Shown: positions 59,523 to 64,000 of the stretch, piece after piece
Position numbering within the stretch: position 1 is the first letter of the stretch
Layout: every line of letters begins with the position of its first letter
NCBI RefSeq assembly: GCF_014651775.1
Contig: NZ_BMXN01000005.1
Span: 124,001 to 188,000 of the forward strand
Reading direction: 5' to 3'
DNA from: Vreelandella hamiltonii
Lineage (GTDB): Bacteria; Pseudomonadota; Gammaproteobacteria; Pseudomonadales; Halomonadaceae
DNA: 64,000 bases
Translations under genes and position numbers: made by a program
The notes under the pieces: model-generated
The model's input: only the letters and a program-made list of their open reading frames with translations
What the model was told of the DNA's origin: nothing
Database searches by the model: none

Positions 59523-60824
59523 TCAGGCCAAATGCAGCAGCATGGTCTCTGGCGCTTCCAGAGACGCTTTCCAGTGATTGCAGAAGCGCGCAATGGTGCC
59601 GCCGTCGATGAATCGATGGTCTCCCGCCCAGGTCACGGTCATGATGGCGCGTCGCTGCACGGCGCCCTCGGCATCGAAACGCGGCAGCCACTGGGTCTTG
59701 CCGATGGCCACGATGGCCGCTTCCGGGGCGTTGATGATGGGAGCGGCATAGGTGCCGCCCAGGGCGCCAATATTGGAAATGCTGATGGTGCCACCCTTGA
59801 GGTCCGCCTGATCCACACGACCTTCCCGCGCCGCCTGAGTCAATCGGCTCACCTCCTTGGCAATGTCCAGCAGGCTCAGCTGCTCCACCGCTTTCACGTT
59901 CGGCACCAGCAAGCCCGCCTTGCTGTCCACCGCCATGCCGATATTGCACTGGGCAAAATAGTGCAGCTCGTCCCCCTCGGCATTGAGCTGCGCATTGAGG
60001 ATGGGGTGCTCGGCCACGGCCAGCGCCAGCGCCTTCATGAAGAACGGCATCAGCGTCAGCCGCTCCCCCAGCGCTTCTACCCGGGGCTTGAGGCGCTCGC
60101 GCAGCGCCAGCAGCTCAGTGACATCCACCTCTTCCCCATAATGAAAGTGCGGTATGGTCGTCGCGGCTTCCACCATGCGCCGAGCCATGACGGCGCGCAC
60201 GCCGCGAAGGGGCTCGACCCGGGCGGGACCTGACTGGCCCACCGCCAGTTTCCCTTGGGTGTGATGGGCCGTGTCGCTGGGCGCAGCGTGGCTGGACTTC
60301 ACATGCGCCAGCACGTCTTCCTTCAATACGCGGCCATCCTTGCCGCTACCGGCAATGTCCGCCAGCACCAGCCGATGCTCGCGCACCAGCCGCCTGACGG
60401 CCGGGCTGGCCGGGGTTTTCACCGGGCAGGCTGGCCCTTCCGTCGGGCACTGTGGCGTCGATTGTTCGACGCTGGGCGATGGCGCGGAAGGTGGCGTTTT
60501 GCTGATATCAGCAGCGTCGCTGGCAGGGGAACGAGTGTTCTCTGAACTCTTTTTTGCAACCTCTTCTGCACTCTCTTTGGCACCCTCTTCTGCACCTTGA
60601 TAGGCGTAAAGCGGCGCATGCACCTTGGCGATTTTCCCTTGGGGCACATACAGTTTGGTCACCGTGCCCGCTTCGGGCGCAGTGATCTCCACCAGCGCCT
60701 TGTCGGTCATGACCTCGACGATGGGCTGGTCTTCTTCGATGGTGTCGCCTTCGGCCACTCGCCATTCCACCACTTCACACTCGACGATGCCTTCACCGAT
60801 ATCCGGTAGTAAAAAATCACTCAT
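59523..60824 (-). CDS. bkdB: Branched-chain 2-oxoacid dehydrogenase E2 (dihydrolipoyl acyltransferase)
   Basis: 433 residues. One lipoyl domain with Lys42 in MTDKALVEI, an Ala/Ser/Pro/Glu-rich linker, a peripheral-subunit-binding domain (PAVRRLVREHRLVLADIAGS, about 145-164), and a catalytic domain ending in GDHRFIDGGTIARF with the active His. It transfers acyl groups from lipoate to CoA in the catabolism of Val, Leu and Ile. Start ATG 60824 with AGGGAG seven bases upstream. Follows E1-beta by 17 bases. Confidence 0.93.
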   Translation of the reverse strand: MSDFLLPDIGEGIVECEVVEWRVAEGDTIEEDQPIVEVMTDKALVEITAPEAGTVTKLYVPQGKIAKVHAPLYAYQGAEEGAKESAEEVAKKSSENTRSPASDAADISKTPPSAPSPSVEQSTPQCPTEGPACPVKTPASPAVRRLVREHRLVLADIAGSGKDGRVLKEDVLAHVKSSHAAPSDTAHHTQGKLAVGQSGPARVEPLRGVRAVMARRMVEAATTIPHFHYGEEVDVTELLALRERLKPRVEALGERLTLMPFFMKALALAVAEHPILNAQLNAEGDELHYFAQCNIGMAVDSKAGLLVPNVKAVEQLSLLDIAKEVSRLTQAAREGRVDQADLKGGTISISNIGALGGTYAAPIINAPEAAIVAIGKTQWLPRFDAEGAVQRRAIMTVTWAGDHRFIDGGTIARFCNHWKASLEAPETMLLHLA

Positions 60825-60841
60825 GACCGTTCTCCCTTGCG

Positions 60842-61819
60842 TCAAAAATTCACGCTTTCGCGAATCGCTTCAAAAATTTTCAGATGGTCCGGCAGGTACT
60901 CTTTCTCCAGGATCAGCGGGAAAGGTGTATCCAGACCGGTCACCCGAGTAATCGGCGACTCCAGATAGAGAAAACAGCGCTCCTGTATCGTGGCGGCGAT
61001 CTCACCGGCAAAACCTCCGGTCAGCGGCGCTTCGTGGCTGACGATCATACGACCGGTCTTGAAGACCGACTCGGCAACGGTATCCACATCCCAGGGCAGC
61101 AGTGAACGCAGATCGATGACCTCGCAGGCAATGCCCTGCTCTTCGGCCAGCTCGGCGGCCTTGCCGATCACTTCCATTTGCGCTCCCCAACCCACCAGGG
61201 TGATATCGCTGCCCTCCCTGACGACCTCGGCCTCACCAATGGGCAGCTGATAGTCGTCTTCGGGCACTTCGCCCACGGCGGCCCGGTAGAGGCGTTTGGG
61301 CTCCAGAAACAGGACCGGGTCGGGGTCACGGATCGCCCCCAACAGCAACCCCTTGGCCTGATAGGGGTTGCGCGGCACTACTACCTTCAGGCCCGGCGTG
61401 TGGGTAAAGTAGGCTTCTGGCGACTGAGAGTGATACAAGCCACCCGAGATGCCGCCGCCATACGGCGTGCGGATGGTCAGGCCACCCACGTTAAACAGAT
61501 CGCCAGAGCGGTAGCGGAACTTGGCGGTTTCGTTGACGATCTGGTCGAAGGCGGGAAAGATGTAGTCGGCGAACTGAATCTCCGCCACGGGCACCGAGCC
61601 CTGGGCAGCCAGACCGTTGGCAAAGCCGATGATGCCCTGCTCCACCAGCGGCGTGTTGAAACAGCGCGCCTTGCCATACTTCTCCTGCAAATGGCTGGTC
61701 GCTCGGAATACCCCGCCAAAAATCCCCACGTCTTCACCAAAGCAGATGACCTTGTCATCTTCCGCCATGGCGATGTCCAGGGCGTTATTGATGGCCTGCA
61801 GCATGTTCATGGTGCTCAT
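60842..61819 (-). CDS. bkdA2: Branched-chain 2-oxoacid dehydrogenase E1 beta
   Basis: 325 residues. The transketolase-like beta subunit: [60 protein letters not shown] and [20 protein letters not shown] are the standard blocks. With E1-alpha it decarboxylates branched-chain 2-oxoacids using thiamine diphosphate. ATG 61819 follows GGGAG by nine bases; two more in-frame ATGs lie upstream (61828) and downstream. Confidence 0.94.
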   Translation of the reverse strand: MSTMNMLQAINNALDIAMAEDDKVICFGEDVGIFGGVFRATSHLQEKYGKARCFNTPLVEQGIIGFANGLAAQGSVPVAEIQFADYIFPAFDQIVNETAKFRYRSGDLFNVGGLTIRTPYGGGISGGLYHSQSPEAYFTHTPGLKVVVPRNPYQAKGLLLGAIRDPDPVLFLEPKRLYRAAVGEVPEDDYQLPIGEAEVVREGSDITLVGWGAQMEVIGKAAELAEEQGIACEVIDLRSLLPWDVDTVAESVFKTGRMIVSHEAPLTGGFAGEIAATIQERCFLYLESPITRVTGLDTPFPLILEKEYLPDHLKIFEAIRESVNF

Positions 61820-61820
61820 C

Positions 61821-63023
61821 CTAGGCATCTCCCTGTGCGTCGTGGGCCGTCGATACGCTGGGGTCCAGCGACTGAGCGCCGCGCGGGTAGGCATCGGGAT
61901 AGCGGCGAATGTGCCGTTTCAACTGATCCAGCTGGCGCTGCAAGGCGGGCGTCACGTCGGCATAGACATCGGTGATCAAGGAGTCCAGCGGCGGCGGCGG
62001 ACGCTTTTCGGCGCGCTTCATGGTGTCCAGCACTTCCCGCCGCAGGCTCTCCTGCTGGCGGGCCTCTTCGTCGTCGCTCCACCACCCTTTACTCACCAGC
62101 CAGCGCTGCATGCGCAATAGCGGGTCCTTGACTCGCCACGCCTCCTCTTCGCTCTTGGCACGATAGCCCGACGGGTCGTCCGAGGAGGAGTGCGCCGCCA
62201 AGCGGTACGACATGGCTTCGATCAGCACCGGCTGATGCTGCTCCACGGCTATCTTGCGCGCCTGGCGGGTGGCTTCGAAGACGGCCAGGGCGTCGTTGCC
62301 ATCCACGCGGATGACATGCATGTGATAGCCGAACGCACGCGGGGCAATGCCATCCGCGGCAAACTGTTCGGTGGCGGGAGTCGAGATGGCATAGCCATTG
62401 TTGCGACAGAAGAAAATGACCGGCACCTGATGCACCGAGGCCATGTTCAGGGCGGCGTGGAAGTCGCCTTCCGAGGCAGCCCCTTCACCGAAGAACGTCA
62501 GGGTACAGTGGCCTTCACCTGCGAGCTTTTGGCCATAGGCATAGCCGGTTGCCTGGGGAATCTGAGTGGCCAGCGGCGAAGAGATGGTCATGTAATGCAG
62601 CTTGCGGGAACCATAGTGAATCGGCATCTGCCGACCCTTGCCATAGTCCAGCTCGTTGCCAAACAGCTGATTCATGAACTCGTCGATGGAGAACCCGCGA
62701 TACATGAGTGCGCCCTGTTCGCGGTACTGCGCCATGATCATGTCGGCATCGTCCAGAGCTGCGGTGGCTCCCACCACCGCGGCCTCCTCACCGGTACACT
62801 GCATGTAGAAGCTGAGCCTGCCCTGGCGCTGCGCGGCCATCATGCGCTCATCGAGAATACGCGTGGCCAGCATGGCCTGGTAGAGCCTGCGGGCGTGGTC
62901 GCGGCTCAAGGCGGGCTCGTCGGCACCTTCATGGAGCTCGCCCTCGGGGCTGAGCACGCTGAAGGTGTCTATGGAGAATTCGTCGCCGGTCATGAAGGTC
63001 GGCTGATGTACGAACTGAGTCAT
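61821..63023 (-). CDS. bkdA1: Branched-chain 2-oxoacid dehydrogenase E1 alpha
   Basis: 400 residues. Thiamine-diphosphate motif [20 protein letters not shown] to [10 protein letters not shown] (about 190-225), phosphorylation-loop-like [17 protein letters not shown]-terminal extension typical of bacterial BkdA1. It ends one base before the E1-beta start. First gene of bkdA1-A2-B. No lipoamide dehydrogenase (E3) gene follows; the general lpd or one elsewhere must serve. Confidence 0.94.
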   Translation of the reverse strand: MTQFVHQPTFMTGDEFSIDTFSVLSPEGELHEGADEPALSRDHARRLYQAMLATRILDERMMAAQRQGRLSFYMQCTGEEAAVVGATAALDDADMIMAQYREQGALMYRGFSIDEFMNQLFGNELDYGKGRQMPIHYGSRKLHYMTISSPLATQIPQATGYAYGQKLAGEGHCTLTFFGEGAASEGDFHAALNMASVHQVPVIFFCRNNGYAISTPATEQFAADGIAPRAFGYHMHVIRVDGNDALAVFEATRQARKIAVEQHQPVLIEAMSYRLAAHSSSDDPSGYRAKSEEEAWRVKDPLLRMQRWLVSKGWWSDDEEARQQESLRREVLDTMKRAEKRPPPPLDSLITDVYADVTPALQRQLDQLKRHIRRYPDAYPRGAQSLDPSVSTAHDAQGDA

Positions 63024-63097
63024 CGTTATTGTCCTTGTTTTTACCCCTTTTGAGGGCAGTGTTGTTGGTGATGACCGTTTGTGCCAGTGGATTTATC

Positions 63098-63109
63098 TGA
63101 CACATGTCA
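63098..63109. promoter_or_regulatory. TGACA-CA-TGTCA palindrome upstream of bkdA1
   Basis: Five-base arms with a two-base spacer, 75 bases before the bkdA1 start. Could be an operator (Lrp/BkdR or other), but it is short. Confidence 0.3.
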
Positions 63110-63157
63110 ACGCAACACTTGGACAGTAACGCAGTCTCCCGCCGTTAGGGATTCAAC

Positions 63158-63970
63158 TTAAGACGCAGATCGGCGTGCAAGGCGTTGTTGGAGGGCATTG
63201 AAGGCGCTATCGACAGTGAGCGCCAGCAGGGCAATCGACAGCGCCCCCTGGACGATATACGCCATGTTGTCATTGATGATCCCCGCGATGATCGGGTCAC
63301 CCAGATTACTGGCCCCCACGGTTGCGCCCAGCGCCGCCGTGGCAATGTTGATGGTGACCGAAGTGCGAACGCCCGCCAGAATGACTGGCAAGGCCAGCGG
63401 CAGCTCGACATGACGCAGCAGTTGCCAGGGCGTCATGCCCATGGCGATGGCCGCCTGCTTGACCACAGGATCAACCTCGTTGATCCCCGTCAAGGTGTTA
63501 CGCACGATGGGCAGCAGCCCATACAGCATCAGCGCCACGATGATCGGCAGTGTGCCAAATCCCAGTACCGGCACGGCCAGCGCCAGCACCGCCACTGGCG
63601 GGAACGTCTGCCCCAGCGACGACAGCTGAGCGACCAGCGGCAGGAAATCCCGCCCCCTGGCCCGGGTGACGGCAATGCCGGCCGAAACGCCCACCAGAAG
63701 CGTGACCAGCGCGGCCACGCTCACAACCAGCAGATGCCGCGCCAGCAAATCGACAAAATCGGCACGCCCGTAGATGACCTGTCGCGCATTGGGCTCTACC
63801 CAGCGAAACAGCGGTTCCAGAGTGGGCATGGCCAACACCAGCACCAGCAGCAAGGCCGCCCAGGCCAGTGGCCAGCCCCACGCGGCATAGCGCGAAGCGG
63901 TGGAACTCGCGGGGACAGCGCTGGAAGTGGCTGAGGTCGAAGACGCAGAGCGAGATGGATCCGGCCTCAC
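63158..63970 (-). CDS. Osmoprotectant (glycine betaine/choline) ABC permease, OpuBB/OsmW-like
   Basis: 270 residues, inner membrane, about six hydrophobic segments after a Ser/Ala-rich cytoplasmic N-terminus. LLVGVSAGIAVTRARGRDFL and LGQTFPPVAVLALAVPVLGF are typical of OpuB/ProW permeases; the EAA loop is KQAAIAMGMTPWQLLRHVEL, and ATVGASNLGDPIIAG is the OpuBB signature. GTG 63970 overlaps the stop of the upstream gene (GTGA) and has AGGGG nine bases upstream. With a binding protein and ATPase it would import compatible solutes, as expected in a halophile. Confidence 0.88.
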   Translation of the reverse strand: MRPDPSRSASSTSATSSAVPASSTASRYAAWGWPLAWAALLLVLVLAMPTLEPLFRWVEPNARQVIYGRADFVDLLARHLLVVSVAALVTLLVGVSAGIAVTRARGRDFLPLVAQLSSLGQTFPPVAVLALAVPVLGFGTLPIIVALMLYGLLPIVRNTLTGINEVDPVVKQAAIAMGMTPWQLLRHVELPLALPVILAGVRTSVTINIATAALGATVGASNLGDPIIAGIINDNMAYIVQGALSIALLALTVDSAFNALQQRLARRSAS

Positions 63971-64000
63971 GTTGGGGTGCCCCTGTCCAACTGGGCTTCC
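63967..64000 (-). CDS. C-terminal end of the gene upstream of the ABC permease (partial)
   Basis: The last ten codons, E-A-Q-L-D-R-G-T-P-T followed by TGA, are in frame and overlap the permease start by four bases. An osmoprotectant ABC ATPase or a second permease is expected here by analogy with OpuB-type operons. The identity cannot be read from ten codons. Confidence 0.4.
   Translation of the reverse strand, partial: EAQLDRGTPT

Noticed and set aside
58849..59949. A 366-codon minus-strand frame across the kinase/E2 boundary
   Set aside because: Composition is typical of a shadow frame (Arg/Gly/Ala/His-rich), and it crosses two well-supported genes.

Overview
The window looks like the chromosome of a moderately halophilic gammaproteobacterium of the Halomonas type (Halomonadaceae). 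This is inferred from the high-GC core genes, gammaproteobacterial gene pairings (gloB / yafS-like / rnhA / dnaQ, the yejABEF operon, etfBA), Mla-like and osmoprotectant-type ABC systems and TAXI-TRAP transport. No 16S rRNA is present, so the assignment is by resemblance only.

Positions 1-5840 are the right end of an integrated mobile element, visibly more AT-rich than its surroundings and transcribed entirely on the minus strand. From the tRNA-Ser(UGA) attachment gene inward it carries a P4-type tyrosine integrase, an unknown protein, an AlpA regulator, a leader region, five small genes (two with DNA-binding folds), a terminator, a cluster of palindromic iterons, and an HK97-fold major capsid gene at the window edge. 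This set (int, alpA, small replication/regulation genes, own capsid, tRNA site) resembles capsid-forming phage satellites (cfPICI-like) more than a full prophage. The leader has a P4/P1-style antisense immunity layout: a sigma70-like promoter, a target site, a terminator, a C4/CI-like structured RNA, then a second target site over the ribosome-binding site of the first gene.

Positions 5962-32946 are mostly housekeeping: K+/H+ antiporter nhaP2, an orphan ThiY-like binding protein, an exonuclease/GIY-YIG fusion, ybfF, yhhQ behind a preQ1-I riboswitch, prpE, an ArsR regulator, sohB, an SCP2 protein, nudC-dnaQ-rnhA-yafS-like, gloB, mltD, the yejABEF peptide importer, rsuA-yafV, rarD, a chemoreceptor with a C-terminal cytoplasmic sensor, and a SulP anion transporter.

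Positions 33047-54024 form a carboxylate uptake and beta-oxidation region. A TAXI-type TRAP permease lies between two paralogous binding proteins. It is followed by pim-like genes: a crotonase with a degenerate dehydrogenase half, a two-subunit acyl-CoA dehydrogenase and a PaaG-like isomerase. Then come a nitronate monooxygenase, etfBA, a membrane transporter, a PaaI thioesterase, an acyl-CoA ligase, an acyl-CoA dehydrogenase, a separate 3-hydroxyacyl-CoA dehydrogenase, a thiolase and an IclR regulator. A recurring palindrome (GTTTYGCNNNGCRAAAC-like) lies before several of these operons and may be the operator that ties them together.

Positions 54109-64000 hold a four-gene Mla/MCE-type lipid transport operon, a kinase-like protein with an unknown C-terminal half, the branched-chain 2-oxoacid dehydrogenase E1alpha-E1beta-E2 genes without an adjacent E3, and an osmoprotectant-type ABC permease with the tail of a probable upstream partner at the right edge.
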